The translations under genes were made by a program, and so were the position numbers. From assembly GCA_013339765.2 (NCBI GenBank), contig CM023448.1, positions 197,510,409-197,574,408 on the forward strand: DNA of 64,000 nucleotides, read 5' to 3'. Shown here piece after piece: positions 24,914 through 37,260 of the stretch. The notes under the pieces are model-generated. The model saw only the letters and a program-made list of their open reading frames with translations, was not told where the DNA came from and ran no database searches. The stretch comes from Haemaphysalis longicornis. Taxonomy: Eukaryota > Arthropoda > Arachnida > Ixodida > Ixodidae. Every line of letters begins with the position of its first letter. The stretch's first letter is position 1.

Positions 24914-25302
24914 ACGCATGATTAGACAAGTCTATAGGTATTTAATTTGTAATGGTCATGATGATACCTTGGCTACTTACTGTGATATACATAGGTTGGT
25001 TCGGTTGGTTCGGTTGGTTCGGCGAACGTTTAGCCTACACATGAACGTTGTTGAGTTCAGCGATTTCGGTTGTGCACATAAAAAGCACAAAAAATTACCG
25101 GAGCACTGAAGTGTGCTTAGATGCTGGACGGCAAAAGCTTGGAGATACTGACGTCCTCTGTCGACCGGGTGGTTGGGAGTCTGGGTGGGCTATTCTGACG
25201 GGTACCTTTTATATACACGTCAAACCGTCGACACAGAAGCCCGACTATTTTACCATGTCACTAATTTACCATCCCAATGCTATATCGACCGCACCCACAG
25301 CC

Positions 25303-25560
25303 AATTAAATCAAACTTAGTTTTGCTTAATCCATCTTAATGCACCTTAGTTCTTATCATAGCGCACTTCGAATTCATCTCAATAGACCGCGAACCGTATT
25401 AATTCATCTTAATGTACCTTAATCCATCTTAATTTACCGTTTATCTAATATTATCCACCTTAATCCCTACCGTAATTCACCCTTCTTCCTCTCGATCCAC
25501 GTGAATTCATCTCATTTCATCCTAATCTGCCCTAATGCATTTAATCCACCTTACACTCGA
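25303..25560 (+). repeat. Degenerate CTTAAT minisatellite
   Basis: Units like CCATCTTAATGCA recur every 10-12 bases. A further block of the same repeat lies at about 25895-25985. The DNA between (25561-25894) is different and has a three-fold CCTAGTGTG repeat at about 25627-25656, suggesting an insertion into the array. Confidence 0.7.
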
Positions 25561-26014
25561 AGTCCCCAAAGGGCGTCTTCAGACCAATGCTTCAGACCAA
25601 TGCTCCAGAATGACCAGTCCAAATGGCCTAGTGTGCCTAGTGTGCCTAGTGTGCGGGTAATGACATGGCTGAGCACTAAATTTAAGTAAAAAGGGGCATC
25701 TGCGCAGGTAAATTGCGCAATGCGAAACGCCAGCCACGCCTTGCGTGTTCTCCCTGCGGACATGCACTTCTTTGAATCACATCATGTGTTGGGCTTCGAC
25801 ATTCGTCGTTATTTGCACACTAGGTTTCTTCAATCGATCATCTGGAGCGCTGTGGTGAAGATGACCTACGGGGACTTCTCAGAGTGTAATAATCAGTACT
25901 GCTGATCCCTAATCAATTATTATTTCACCTCAATTTACTCTAATTAGTCGTAATCCATCTTAATTCTCCGTAATCCCACCTCACTAATGATTATTGTAAA
26001 TAAGTCATCAATCA

Positions 26015-26514
26015 TTAAACGCACCCTGCAACACTGATTATTTTTTTAAATCCTAAATGCTTTTCGAATGTTGTCAACCAGCACAGTTAACACTTACAAT
26101 AAGGGTTCACAAAGTACCCTAGCCAAAAATTACTGCTCTATGCCCAATAAGTAACTTAGAAACTTCCTCTAAAATTTTTCTGTTTCCCGTTTATGGCATT
26201 CTTCAAACGCCCAAATTACGTCATTACAGAAATGCAGGAGCTAATGTCCCTCTTCCCTTCAGTTGAAACAATAAACGCCCTATAAGGGGGAGCTCTTTAA
26301 ATAAATGTTATTTCTCTCTGTCTCTCTCTCTCGATAGCCACATTAGGGGAAAAAAAAAGCCTCAACAACAAAGCATAAATGAAAGGCACGTCTCCTGCGA
26401 CGAGCAAATCACTTAGTACCGTTCCGTGCTGGCAATAACTATAGCTTGCACCATGCTTTCAGACGCCAAGAAAAGTATGAAAGCCTTTATCGGAAGTGTT
26501 GCAGAGCCCTTTAA
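26015..26514. mobile_element. TTAA-flanked MITE, diverged copy
   Basis: The ends read TTAAACGCACCCTGCAACAC and, on the other strand, TTAAAGGGCTCTGCAACACT. The interior matches the element at 43887-44340 (shared blocks include CAAAGTACC and AAAAATTACTGCTCTATGCCCA). It contains an extra TC-rich stretch at about 26310-26330. TTAA flanks fit piggyBac- or Kolobok-type transposition. Confidence 0.75.
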
Positions 26515-26976
26515 ATAGCTTTTGAATCATACGGCTGGCATGGCTTTGGTTCGCTTCCAGCGTACATTGAGTCACATGCTTTTTCGCGTCATCACTGTCG
26601 ATGCCGGGGTCATTTAAGGTCTCCATCTAATGAGTGAATAATTTTTCGTTTGGTTTTGAAATGTCCACATTGAAGTCCCCAACGATAATCCCAGGGGTAG
26701 TTCGATCACGGCTAACCCATGCATTTGCGTGGTCATGAACGTCTCGACACCACACTCGGGTGTACCCGGAAATATATGCAGCAGACTTCATGTTAACTGC
26801 TCCATACTTCCCTCACTGAATGTCTTATAAAAAGGGATGCGACGCCGTCAAATTGACATAGAATCAGCTCTTTGTCCCTTCCCTCTGAATTTTAGCCTAT
26901 GTATAAAAATGCAAAAAGAAAAATAAACTGAATTTGAATATGGTTTCGAACCTTGAACTGGTTTGTTTATGTATAT

Positions 26977-27411
26977 GTTGTGTTTATCGCCCGGCCACAC
27001 CCGGCTGCGTTATCTGTGTGCCAAGCGAAGCGCGTGTTCCACTCTTTCTTTTTATGCCGCACGGGTTATCGCATTTGATAGGGAGAGTGCTTTGCCTGTC
27101 GTTACTGGACTAGAATAATCTTCTGTAATCTGCACTGTTCTCAGTTGATGTAATTCGACGGATCGAGAAACGATCACGACGAAAATATTCTCGCCGGACA
27201 GACGCCGCAGCATTCGATTAACCGACACTCGCCTGCGCACGTCACTTTGTTGACTGCTGCTTCGCCGCCTCTGTATTCTTTGCGTTGTTATGGGAGCACG
27301 AGTTGGCTCCAATAAACTTGTTTTTCTTTCAAGACAGCTGCGCCATCTTTCGCTACGTGGCACTATTCCGGCTTTCATTGGAACACCAGGCATTCACACA
27401 GACATTCCCAT
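26977..27411 (+). repeat. Candidate solo LTR
   Basis: The segment starts TGTTGTGTTTATCGCC and contains CCAATAAACTTG at about 27310, as expected for the polyadenylation signal of a Ty3/gypsy-like LTR. I cannot fix the 3' boundary or see a target duplication, so this is a weak call based on general LTR architecture. Confidence 0.3.
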
Positions 27412-27892
27412 TTTCTTTCTAGAAGTCAAGACGTGTACAGTATTTTGGGAAAGCCAAATATATGCATGTCCTGAGTACAATGGTACGTTGATGGGACTCA
27501 TTGTTGTACTCCAGTCCAAACTTTTCCCGTATGAACTGGATGATCCGCTTCTTAATGGCCTACCGACATCTATGTTGCTGTAACCGACGACCATCAACGG
27601 TGAGTGTTACAGATGCTGCTCGATTCTCTTGTCGCTTTCGCACAATTATCTGTCGGTAACATTGTCTTCTCTACTCCGGGGTCCGCTCTTCATAGGCACC
27701 CGGTTCTTGGAGTGTTCTAACCATACGTACACTTCCCACTGCGTCACTACAAAGCATATTTAAGGCCCTTGCCTGTTGCTCTTCCTGAGTCCTACTGGAG
27801 AACGACATTCCTACCAGGTTGCGCGCAGCCTATGTTATTTCTAAGCCAATCCCCAAAAAGTGTTCCTTGAATGTTTGGGTATGTTCCAGAAG

Positions 27893-28078
27893 TGGATTTT
27901 AAAGCAAAGCTTTCTACCTCTACCCCCCAAGGGTCTTTCGCGACCGTTGGTTGTTCACCAGAAAACTCCCGAGAAAAAATAAAAGAATTTACTGCACACC
28001 GCCAGGAATCGAACCTGGAACAACCGGGGTAACAAAGCAAATGCCCGTATCTTTCCGATTTAGCTATGAGCCAGCGAG
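27893..28078 (-). repeat. tRNA-derived SINE joined to a LINE (composite copy A)
   Basis: On the minus strand a tRNA-like head with a perfect T-arm (CCAGGTTCGATTCCTGG, 28001-28018) is followed by a body ending GGTAGAAAGCTTTGCTTT. Its 5' edge abuts LINE sequence at about 28085. The same SINE-LINE join, in the same relative orientation, is found at 47160-47708. Confidence 0.75.
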
Positions 28079-28084
28079 ATAGGG

Positions 28085-29735
28085 AAGAAAAAGGGGTGTA
28101 CTCAGCAAGCACATCTACGGTTCACACCCCTGCATTCTCGCTGAATGCCACGTGATAGCGATTAAAAGAAGCTCACACCAGACCATGGCACCTCACTTCT
28201 AGTACGCCAGTGTGCTAAAACCTGTGGCTTCCCGTAAACACGTAAAAATTATCAGCTTCTTGTCGTCCGCCCTACGTCAAACGGACACCTCAAGGAACAC
28301 ATTGAAATACCCCTTGATGGCCAGGCCATCACTCCAAGCCCCAGCATCAAGATTTTGCGCCTACATCTTCAGACCAACACCAAGAGTGACAGATCATTGC
28401 AGGGCCTCACACTATCAATAAAATCATACACATGATCAGCAAGTTAACACCAAGAAGCGAGGCCGCAAGGAATCTGATACCTTTCGATTACTTCAAGCCT
28501 ATTTGTCCTCTTGCGAACACTTTACGTCAGCCCCTGCCTTCTTTACTGCAAGGAGGACTTAAGATATGCTTTATATAATGACTTAGAAAGGCGGTTGAGC
28601 AGAGCCACTGGTCTTCCCATGAGTGCGGTCTACACGAAAGGCTGCTTCGCACGGGGCTCTACAAGACGTGGAAAAGCGGTTAGAGGGCCATCTTTGTGTA
28701 TAGAAGCACCGAATGAGCAGAACTGCGGCGGGTCGCCGCATCCTTCACCAGATTAGCTGGGCAGCACAGAATGCCAATCCACTTGATATACTCCTGGACG
28801 TTTGGCGACAAGAACTAAATATGCTCCCTTTTCTTTGAAAATATCAACCCCTCACACGACGAGGGGTCGCCGACAAGCACGGGCCTCAAAGGCTCAACAC
28901 CAGCCTCGGTGGGCATCATGCAGTTATCTACACATACGCCTCCCAACATCCAGGCTAGCAGTACGCCATCATTGAGGCTACCTCCAGAACCAACCTTCTT
29001 GCGAGTGCCGCACTAGAGACCGAAGAAATGACGGCAGCAGAAAAGGCAGCCATCGCCTTGGCTCTCACTCTAACAGGGGTTCGTAAGGTAGTCACCGATT
29101 CCCAACGAGTCTACCAGAATAACCAGTCGGTTTGGTATCCCGACCTGCACTGCGCGTGGAAAAAACCACTCACGAAATGGTTCTATTCAGCTCATCTGGA
29201 CACCCGCAAACGCTTCCATAGGAGGCAACGAATACGACCACCCAGCCTGCACTTTTACCTCCTCCCCCCATCCTATGGAGCTGCACGAGGACAGTCACCC
29301 GCTTCTCTGGTTCAGGGACACAACCCAGCATTATCGCCTTCTGAGACAGACCCTACCTTCACCTTACCCTGACCTCTCCATAGAAAAACAAACTACCCTA
29401 CAGGCTCGTTACAATCCGGCTCCTTCCCACACCGACGCGCATTCACTTAATGAACCCAATCGCTACGTCGCTGAATGTAATTTTTCTCAGAAGTAGGATC
29501 ACTCTGCCACATAATCGGGGTGTGCGACTTTAGCCCTGAGCACCCTCCTCTCTTTCCGTCAACCACCGAACAAGAGCAATGTGAGATGCTGCTGTCCAGC
29601 CCCTTTCTGCCTACCCAGTTCAGCTGCGTGGGCAGAGCACAGTCGGCGAGGACTGATATGCGCTACAGTGAGAAGGAACCACTCCCCTGGGCGGCACTCT
29701 GTGCGTTCAGAAATCTGAATTTAAGCATTTACTGA
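28085..29735 (+). pseudogene. I-group LINE ORF2 remnant (thumb, RNase H, C-terminus)
   Basis: The plus strand reads, across frameshifts and stops, as the ORF2 segment after the polymerase core. It starts with a CAKTCGF block at about 28213, goes through a DGQAITPSPSIKI block near 28320, and reaches an RNase H motif WTPANASIGGNE at 29197-29232. The usual histidine of WTPGHAGIPGNE is asparagine here, so the RNase H site is damaged. The tail 29280-29735 matches the C-terminal region of the same protein class. The RNase H domain places it in the I group of non-LTR elements. It is inactive. Confidence 0.75.
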
Positions 29736-30104
29736 TGCTCTCCCTCCTCTCTTGCCTCCTCCCCCATTTCTGCAGCCGATGTGATCGCCTCCGTCCGCGA
29801 AGGCAGAGACTGAGAAGTGATGATCGTTCTAACACCGGTTTGAGCTATAATTTCTTAAAAAATGAGTTTTTACTCATGTGTTCCACCAAAATTTTGTGTG
29901 GGGACACAAAAATGCTGCCGTACTAGCCATCTATAGCTTTGCTGTAATATCCGCACCCGCCTCTGCCATGTTAGCGGCTCGTTTAGCCATCTCTTGGCGC
30001 TAGCCGCATTGCTCGGGCACGGGAATAAATGGCAGCTCCGAACTATCAACAGCCATATTTGGCACGAGTTACCACTATGGCTGTTTTTTACGCGTTCGTA
30101 ACAA
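29736..30104. other. Unassigned, probably LINE 3' flank
   Basis: No motif is seen. A short hairpin AAAAATGAGTTTTTACTCAT lies near 29858-29877. Confidence 0.4.
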
Positions 30105-30245
30105 CAGTGCCGAGGGCGAGAAACAAAAACGCTGGAGTGTCAATATTTTGGCGCACGTCAAAGATACACAGGTGGTCAAAATTAATCCGGAGACCTCCCC
30201 TATGGCTCTCCTCATAGCCCATGTGTAGCTTCGTCGCGTAAAACT
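30105..30245 (+). repeat. Ruka-like SINE, 3' body fragment
   Basis: CGCACGTCAAAGATACACAGGTGG, GTCAAAATTAATCCGGAG and CGTCGCGTAAAAC match the body of the SINE in the plus orientation. The head is lost. Confidence 0.75.
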
Positions 30246-30465
30246 ACCATAGTTTGAACAGCGGCGCCGATCGCCGAATAGCCAACAATACCGCCGACGG
30301 CCTTGACCTACTTCGCCCTTCAGCACATACTGCGCTGGTATGGCGGGTAAGCCTATGTTCATGTTGGTGGCTGGGTTACCTCGGAATCACCCGCCGTAAG
30401 TACAGTGGTACCAACTGCGGGTGCCTCTGTGAGCCGGGGGCAACATCGCCTAAAATATTACACCA

Positions 30466-30880
30466 TCTTCCCGTAGGGGAACCCTGAGGAGTATGCGAAG
30501 CATCCATGGGGTCGACTGAAGTTCCCATTAGTTTTCAGTTCGTCGTTTCCGTTGACCTTCAGCTTCACGTGCCTTCGTTGTATCAGTAGCTTTTTGACGT
30601 AGTTTGAATGAGTGAAGGACATAAGGCGCTTTCGTAGCACATGCTCCCGTCTCGGTTTGTAGCGCAATGGGAAGAGCGCCACGTACCTCCCGTTGCGGCC
30701 AGAGCGTAGTGGGATCGAATCCGGGCGCCGCTTATTTCTTTCTATAGTGGACTGCGCTGATGTCAGCCTAAACGCTGACGGGGCTGAAGAGACGCGCATG
30801 CGCAGTAGAGTGCGGACGCCGGACAACGACAACGAGGAAGGGAGGGACACAGCCCCGAGCATGAGATGCTTCGCATCTAA
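30466..30880 (+). mobile_element. Non-autonomous Helitron-like element A, 415 bp
   Basis: It begins TCTTCCCGTAGGGG after an A and ends CATCTAA before a T, so it sits between A and T and ends in CTAA, the expected Helitron borders (5'-TC, CTRR-3'). The 3' hairpin AGATGC-TTC-GCATCT (30864-30878) immediately precedes the end. Near the 5' end ATGCGAAGCAT (30493-30503) is the exact complement of that hairpin. Inside is a tRNA-like module with an A-box-like stretch at 30661-30678 and B box GGGATCGAATCC at 30711-30722. It encodes no protein. Confidence 0.7.
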
Positions 30881-31204
30881 TACCGAGCCGGGAGCAGCGG
30901 AGATGGGCCGTAGCTCATCAGCGGCTGTCATTCAAGGCTCTGGGTTGTTTTACTGGACTCGTGCACCTCGCTACAAGAACTTGGAAAGCAAGGAAGTTAC
31001 CAAGTGCAGATGTTTGGCTAATTCAACGTGACACATACAGGGACGCTGTGAAAAGGATATTTATTTGGTTGTAATGGTTGCCCCAGACTGTAGCATCAAG
31101 GGCAATGTGACCTGCGATCAGCTTGCACGCATAGCACATACTCCTGGTGCCACAGCGCCCTTTCCTTTTTTTGGAGAAAAAAAGACTGGTATCATTACCA
31201 TCAT
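30881..31204. other. Unassigned spacer
   Basis: Spacer between Helitron-like element A and the TTAA element. No motif is recognised. Confidence 0.4.
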
Positions 31205-31997
31205 TTAAAGGGACACTGAAGTGAATTTGTCAAGCTCCCGTTTTTGCTTGCACTGCGTAGACTGGCTCAAATTAGCACACTTTTCATCGTTTATCCGGTT
31301 GACAAAACGGTAATTATTTTACAAAGCGCGAAAGAAGAAAAACTACCATGCGCGGTTTGCGGCGGCCGCACCAACTAAGGCTGTGACGTTGAGAGGAGGG
31401 GCGCCGTGATTGGACGATGCCCAAGGTTAGCAATCACACAAGTTTCGGTTTCGGTTTCGGTTCTGTAAAACATAACCAATGGCGTTGTTGGATGGGCATT
31501 CTCAATATCTCAGTAATCATCGTACCGCGCTTCTGCCATGGTGTCGGCTGTAAAATGCACAAGATAAGCCTCCCAGGACGGCTTGTAGTCGTAGCATTCA
31601 CTAGCCGAGACCTACGCAGTGCATGAACGCCCTCCGCGTACCCGCAGACGCCCAAATGTCATGCGCTTTTCCCCCATATTTGGAGCTTGCCTCCCTCATG
31701 CCTGTATCGTAAAAAGCGTGTTCGCACCAGGCCAAGGGTCTGTTCATTCTGGCCTGTGCCCACTGCCTGCAAGCAGTCGGCGCTTATGGCAACAGCACGC
31801 CAACGAGAACTCGCTAGCGCGCCAGTGCCAGCCTGCGCGCGTTTTGTGAACTAGTTCGTGTAGCCATGAACGTTGCGGCCCAAAAAAGGTGAACTCGATA
31901 TAGAAAACATCGGCGGAAAACAAAAAAGTTTTACATTTCTTGTAAAGCATTATTTTGCTTTATTTTTAGGTTAAGCGTTTTTGTTTGCAAAAAGACA

Positions 31998-32420
31998 TCC
32001 CCCTCGCGAGGGGCACGATCAAATGCACAGCATTTCCGAGGGGGTGCGCCGGCAAGTCGTATCTCTTGATCGCGGGACCCGTGTCGCCATCTTTTGGAAG
32101 CGCGGGACAACTTGTGGCGCTTTCGAAACAAACGAGAAATGAGTGAAGGATATAAGGCGCGTTCGGTGCATCGAAATCTGTGTCGGTTTCGTGGCTCGGT
32201 CGGTTGTGCGCCGGGCACCTTGCGTTCCGCCCGCGGCGTCATGGGTTCGAAACCGGGCGCCGGAAACTGTTATTTCTTCCTGGCTGCGGACTACGACAAG
32301 GCGCGCCTGCGGACTACGACAGGGCGCGCATGCGGACTACGACAAGGCGCGCATGCGGACTACGACAGCGCACGCCAACGCCGCGTGACATTGTGAGTTA
32401 CTAAAATGCTATGCATTTAA
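31998..32420 (+). mobile_element. Non-autonomous Helitron-like element B, 423 bp
   Basis: Starts A|TCCCCCTCGCGAGGGG, with a perfect 14-bp palindrome at 32000-32013. AAATGCACAGCATTT (32021-32035) follows, and the 3' hairpin AAATGC-TAT-GCATTT (32404-32418) precedes AA. A tRNA-like module lies at about 32185-32272 with B box GGGTTCGAAACC. Four 23-bp units (TGCGGACTACGACAAGG and variants) fill 32283-32374. The TTAA element copy at 40235 has neither this element nor about 70 bp beside it. The 3' end is TTAA, not CTRR, so the Helitron assignment leans on similarity to elements A and D. Confidence 0.65.
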
Positions 32421-32431
32421 AAAAAAAAAGC

Positions 32432-32519
32432 ACGTACCCGCGGGGATTCGAACTCGTGACTTGCAAAATATTTGCGGCGACATAAACGGCGCCCCAGACC
32501 ACTGAGCCACGGAGCGGGA
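32432..32519 (-). repeat. tRNA-like segment inside TTAA element copy 1
   Basis: On the minus strand there is an A box TGGCTCAGTGGTC and a B box GAGTTCGAATCC with a long anticodon side. The same segment lies at 40978-41066 in copy 2, so it belongs to the element and is not a tRNA gene. Confidence 0.65.
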
Positions 32520-33568
32520 CGCAAAGGCCTTGCTAATATAAGGTATATATTGTACAACCGGTTTACACTTTTATTTAGTTTTGGCATTTCAAGCAGCTTA
32601 GGTGACTATTTGTTGTACTGCGATCGTGCAGTAAGCGTCGCCCGAGTTTCCACAGTAGCTCACGTCTACCAATTGCATTTCGTAGACGGAAAAGCGTTCG
32701 CAGATGCGTAGTCGTGCTGCTGACCGCTGTGCTTGTTCGCCCAGCGCAAAAAAGTGCTTCCCGCGCCCTAGTTTTACGCTGTACGGTAAAAATATCAGTT
32801 GATTTTATTTCCTTAGTACCTATATTGACTTCGCTGACTCTTCTCCCGCCTTCAAGAGGCCTTATATTTTCCTACTGGCGTACCAGTCAGCGAAGCGTCG
32901 AGCGCTTGTGTGAAGCGACCTTGACTTGGAGCTAGATACAGTGTACAACAAACCAAGTAAAGAAAGGCACATTCTTCCATTCACAAACGTGTCCTGGCTT
33001 CGTTTCAACTAAGCGAACGAATTGCGACCAAGCAATTTTTTTTAACCTCCTTGATTGCGACGACTCGCGGCGGCCGGCGGACGAAACGCTGGGCCGACTG
33101 ACTCTGTCGGCCGGGTAGCCGTGCAGTAGCGCAGCCGTGGCGCAGCCAATTGCCAGCTCATCCCCTTCTGACGTCACACGAAAACGCCACAGAAAATGGG
33201 CGAGCGTAAAGAGAGGAGGACAGCATTTTCGAATTAGTTTTTCTACTAAATAAAATCGCGTAAACGCGCCTAGAGTGGTCGAAACATGGCCTGGGGACTC
33301 CGGACTACAATTTGCGCTAGTAATCCCGCAATGTTTACAATCACTTCAGTGTCCCTTTAATGGCGCATACAATTGGAGCACTGGCGGAATTCGTGGGGGG
33401 AGGGAGGAGGGGGGGCGCACGCCTCTACCGTCCGCCCTGTCGGTCATCGAAGTATGATACGCCAGCCTCGAAGTCTACCCTGATCCGCCGAGTGTGTGCG
33501 CCTCGAACTTGCCTTCGCCAGAAACATTCCGTTCAAGTTGGGACTGGTGAAATCGCCTTTACGCCCTT

Positions 33569-33917
33569 TTAAATGCAGAGAATTTCAGTAACTTACGATG
33601 TCACCCGCGTTGACGTCCGTAGTCGTAGTCCTCACCCCTCCCCCTAAACTATATAAAAAAATACTACCGGCGCCTGGTTTCGATCCCTCGACCCTGCGGG
33701 CGGAACGCAATGTACATGGTGCTCTACCCACTGCGCCACAAAGCCGAGACAGAATGGGAGGCTACGAACGCGCCTTATATCCTTGACTCATTCAAACTAC
33801 GTCAAGAAGCTGCCGATACAACACATTCACTACCACCAACTCCCCAAACACTAAACGTTAACGCAATACACCCACCCCCTATGGGACGCATTTACTCGAG
33901 TCCCCCTCGCAGGGAGA
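33569..33917 (-). mobile_element. Non-autonomous Helitron-like element C, 349 bp
   Basis: On the minus strand it starts A|TCTCCCTGCGAGGGG at 33917 and ends AAATTC-TCT-GCATTTAA at 33569. It shares with element A the stretch GTAGTTTGAATGAGT and a tRNA-like module (A box TGGCGCAGTGGGTAG, B box GGGATCGAAACC, about 33668-33745). The 5' palindrome is decayed (AAATGCGTCCCAT). Confidence 0.65.
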
Positions 33918-36199
33918 TGGGCCCAATTTTTTTTAGGCTTTCCCGCATAAGCCTACCGTTTAAAATGTCTACTTACATTGATCGCTTGCAAAGTTACGCC
34001 AACTAGGATTGCCCAAACAGTTGTGCGCGGAATTCACAGCATTCTTTTTAATGCATCGTTCATGTCATTTGGTTGTCTAAACTTATTTTGCAGTATACTA
34101 TGCGGGCCTCAGGAACCTTCGAATCAAATGGTGACAGGCACACATGAAACGAACCACGCATGTCCGATACAAAAAGGTGCCGTACAGCCATAGTAAAATG
34201 GTAGTGATTATACAATATTAGTTTTATCTCAGCTTACCTTATTTGGAGGCAGTTCAGTTATTTCATGTTTTGTGGATGACTCATACAAAAAAGAAACTGC
34301 TGCACGATGCGACACCTACCCTTGGTGAGCACCATCAAACATGAGAGATTATTAGGTTTACAAAAAACGTTCACAGCGTAGTGCTTACTAGTGACAGTCG
34401 CCAGCAAAACACTAGACGAAGAGCGCTTCTTGGGGAAATTATTGACTAACTAAAGCTTGAGTTAATTCAATTGATAAAGGCTGGGTGGCTATAACTGGCA
34501 TAAAGAAAACTGGCCGGCTGATTCTGAACAAGTGCGGTAGTGTTAAGTATATTTTCATGCCAGTTGTCCTGTTATTATTCCCCTCAACCCCGAGTGTTTT
34601 TATTTCATTTACTTCGCGTGCACTTACATCTTAACTTCCCTCTGAAAGACTTCCGTAGCTATGTTTTGTCAAACTGGATTTGAAGACCAATATACCAATG
34701 GTTGCGTAGTGAGGGCAAATTTGGCGACTGACAAAGCAAGACACAAGCTTATACGCAAAAATATTATCTTTGCTGTGCTACCACGCAGCACTCAACTTAA
34801 TTCTTGTCTTTAGCGGTGTCCAAACCCCTGAGCGCAATTTTCCAATCAAATATTGTGCTTAGACTCACCGTTGGCATGCTTTGCTTATTTGATTGTAGCG
34901 ATTCGTCTTTGAAGTGGGTGGTGGCGAACGGTTATTTTTTCGACCGCCTTTCTAATCCTATACTTCCTTCTAAATAGTTTACCTCAAAAGTCTTCGAAAG
35001 TCAACCATTATGTAAATTTGGAGGATCCGAACGAAGACAAAAGTGTCCAATTACAAAAACACCCCACAGCCACCGTCTGCTTGCACATCATTCGGCAAAA
35101 ATAAACAAATTCAGTTGAAGTTTTATTGATTTAAGCAAATAAAAATTTGTATTGAGTATTTTTCTGAAGCCCAAATGTGTGCATGTTAATTGCCGCTGCT
35201 TGTTCTAAAATATTGTCGGTATCGTACGAGTTGGTACCACGCCAAATAACTGTAAGGCGGGTCATAGCGCCTTGTGGGCTTTCATTTTGGAGACCGGTTG
35301 TAATTGGTTTTCCGTGGCGCCTTCACTTTAGACGAAGGCATTTTATATAACGAGGAATCCAGCGCGTACGTCCCGGTTCACTTTTTAGGTTTTCGCGAGC
35401 GAATATATTCTCGCGATTGCATTATTGATGGTCGTTCATTCCGGGTGTCCAACTAAGGAGTTGGCTTTTGGCATTGCAAAAGCTATAGAAACTTGTTTAA
35501 GTTGATATCCTATTGAGTACTGACGATGGACTGTTAAGTTGATGCAGAGCGTGTATGAAAGAATGAGAATGAAAAGAATGAAAAAAAAGAAGAATGAAAA
35601 AAGAACAAGAATGAAAAATAATATTTCAAACGCAACCGCTTTCCCCTAGATAGCTAGATCATATTATAATTACGGTATTTTGTTTATAAAAATAACGTCT
35701 AAAAACCGGTGTGAGAAAAAAAAAGTTGTATAAGGTGCACATAACGCACTCTACAGCTATACCATGATTCAGTTACAGCACAATGTACTCGAGTGACCAA
35801 TCAATGCATAAAGATAATTTGGAGGACGACAGCAGCGAGCATCTTACAAGGCAGAAATTGTGATATTAGCAGTTTCCTGAACAATAGAGAACGTCAGTTT
35901 GCATTGCCTACTGCCACAGAAACGACGTAATTTTACTGCCCAGCATTTTTTGCCCATAACCTACGGTTTTGCAGTGTCCATTCCAAATTTTGTGCCTGCT
36001 TTTTCTATCCTGGGAAAAACCGCTAGCGCCATATAAGTGGCATGGCGCATAAAGACGATCTTTAGCGCATATAGGCAAACCTTTCCAAACTACAGGCCAT
36101 TTTGGCACGGTTTCATCATGTCATCATTTCTTAGGGCACCTTGAGCGCAGTTAGGGCAAAACACAAAAGTACAATTCAGGGCCTTGCAGCATTAAAGTT
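33918..36199. other. Unassigned AT-rich region, 2.3 kb
   Basis: No retroelement or gene motif is recognised. A purine tract of GAATGAAAA units lies at about 35561-35620. Confidence 0.45.
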
Positions 36200-37260
36200 C
36201 AATGATCATCCACAGGCACTGACATTCTACTCAGGATGAACAGAGACGAGTGGGCTTATTCCCAACTATACTCGCAATAGTCCCAGCCACATAGCTTCTC
36301 ATGCAAGACCGTTAGGTTACTTCTGATCCTTGAAGCAGTATCAATCAAAAATTAATTTTTCACGTGTAATATTGATAACCTCAGGCCTCTGGATTATTTC
36401 TCATACAGATGAGAATTGTAGACTGGAAAAGGACCTCCCGGAACAGTTCATCCTAGCGGGCGACCTAAGCGCGCACAACCAACTGTTGGGATATGAGCTA
36501 ACTGATGCCTCGGGTCGTATGATGAAAAGTTTCCTGTGCCATCAAGAGCTCGTCAATGTACGAAAGCAATAAACACAGTATAACACTGCTACTATTTAGA
36601 GATGCACAAGGCAAATGGCACTGATAGTTTCTATCAGTTGGTGAAGGGGGTGAACAGTAACCTTAAAAGGCAAGACCACTTCCTAGGCATCTCGAGCGCC
36701 CTCTTAAATGCAATAACTGTTCTCTTTGCAATAACAGTCGTTTAAAAAAATCTTTGGAGACTGGGCAACAATAACCCCAAGTTACATCTGCCGACGTTCA
36801 CGACAGGTTCAGAATATGGCCCTGGCGGTTCTTCACCGATACCGAAAGCACGAAACCCAATAGCTTTCAGGCTCGCAAAAGCACTGGGAAAACACATCTT
36901 CCACAAGGTTAAAACCGACAGCTTAAGGTCTTTTTTTTATTCTCAGAAACTCCAATGTTGACACAATCACAAGGTTTAAATAAAATTTGATTCCTCCAAG
37001 GAGAAAGGAGAAACTTACTTGACACCACCACTGGTGCCACAGAAGCAAATCAGGCAAACACATTGACCCAAAACTTCGAACGCGTAAGTAGATCTTCCCG
37101 GCTCACAAACACATTGCTACAGTAGAGAAAGTCCACTAAACGAACGCACTTTCCGAACAACAAGCAAATCAACAAATCGACACAGCTCGGAATTTTTCGT
37201 GCACGAACAGATGGTTGCCTTCAACGCACATAGGGTTTCAGTAACAAGTACAGCTGAAAT
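36200..37260 (+). pseudogene. LINE ORF2 remnant: endonuclease and linker before RT
   Basis: The frame 36330-36572 contains LPEQFILAGDLSAHN and LLGYELTDASGR, the GDFNAHH-type catalytic block of the AP-endonuclease domain of non-LTR retrotransposons. Downstream, with stops and shifts, 36990-37230 reads as the segment leading into the reverse transcriptase (LLDTTTGATEANQANTLTQ and FFVHEQMVAFNAHR resemble the LLDD...FTLHEL...ALN consensus). The polymerase domain itself is absent. The copy is dead. It probably belongs to the same I-group family as 28085-29735. Confidence 0.7.

Larger units (their letters stand above)
31205..33360. mobile_element. TTAA-type DNA element, copy 1, 2.16 kb
   Basis: Both ends, read inward, are TTAAAGGGACACTGAAGTGA, a perfect 20-bp inverted repeat that includes the TTAA target. 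A second copy at 40235-41908 aligns through almost its full length with very high identity, and the size difference is mainly the Helitron-like insertion at 31998-32420. TTAA targets with AAGGG termini fit Kolobok-type (T2) elements; piggyBac is an alternative. No transposase is encoded. A TTTCGG hexamer repeat lies at about 31445-31462 and a tRNA-like segment at 32432-32519. Confidence 0.8.

Noticed and set aside
27290..27583. 97-codon plus frame following the candidate LTR
   Set aside because: Reads smoothly but matches no retroviral-type or host domain I know, and the antisense strand is open too.
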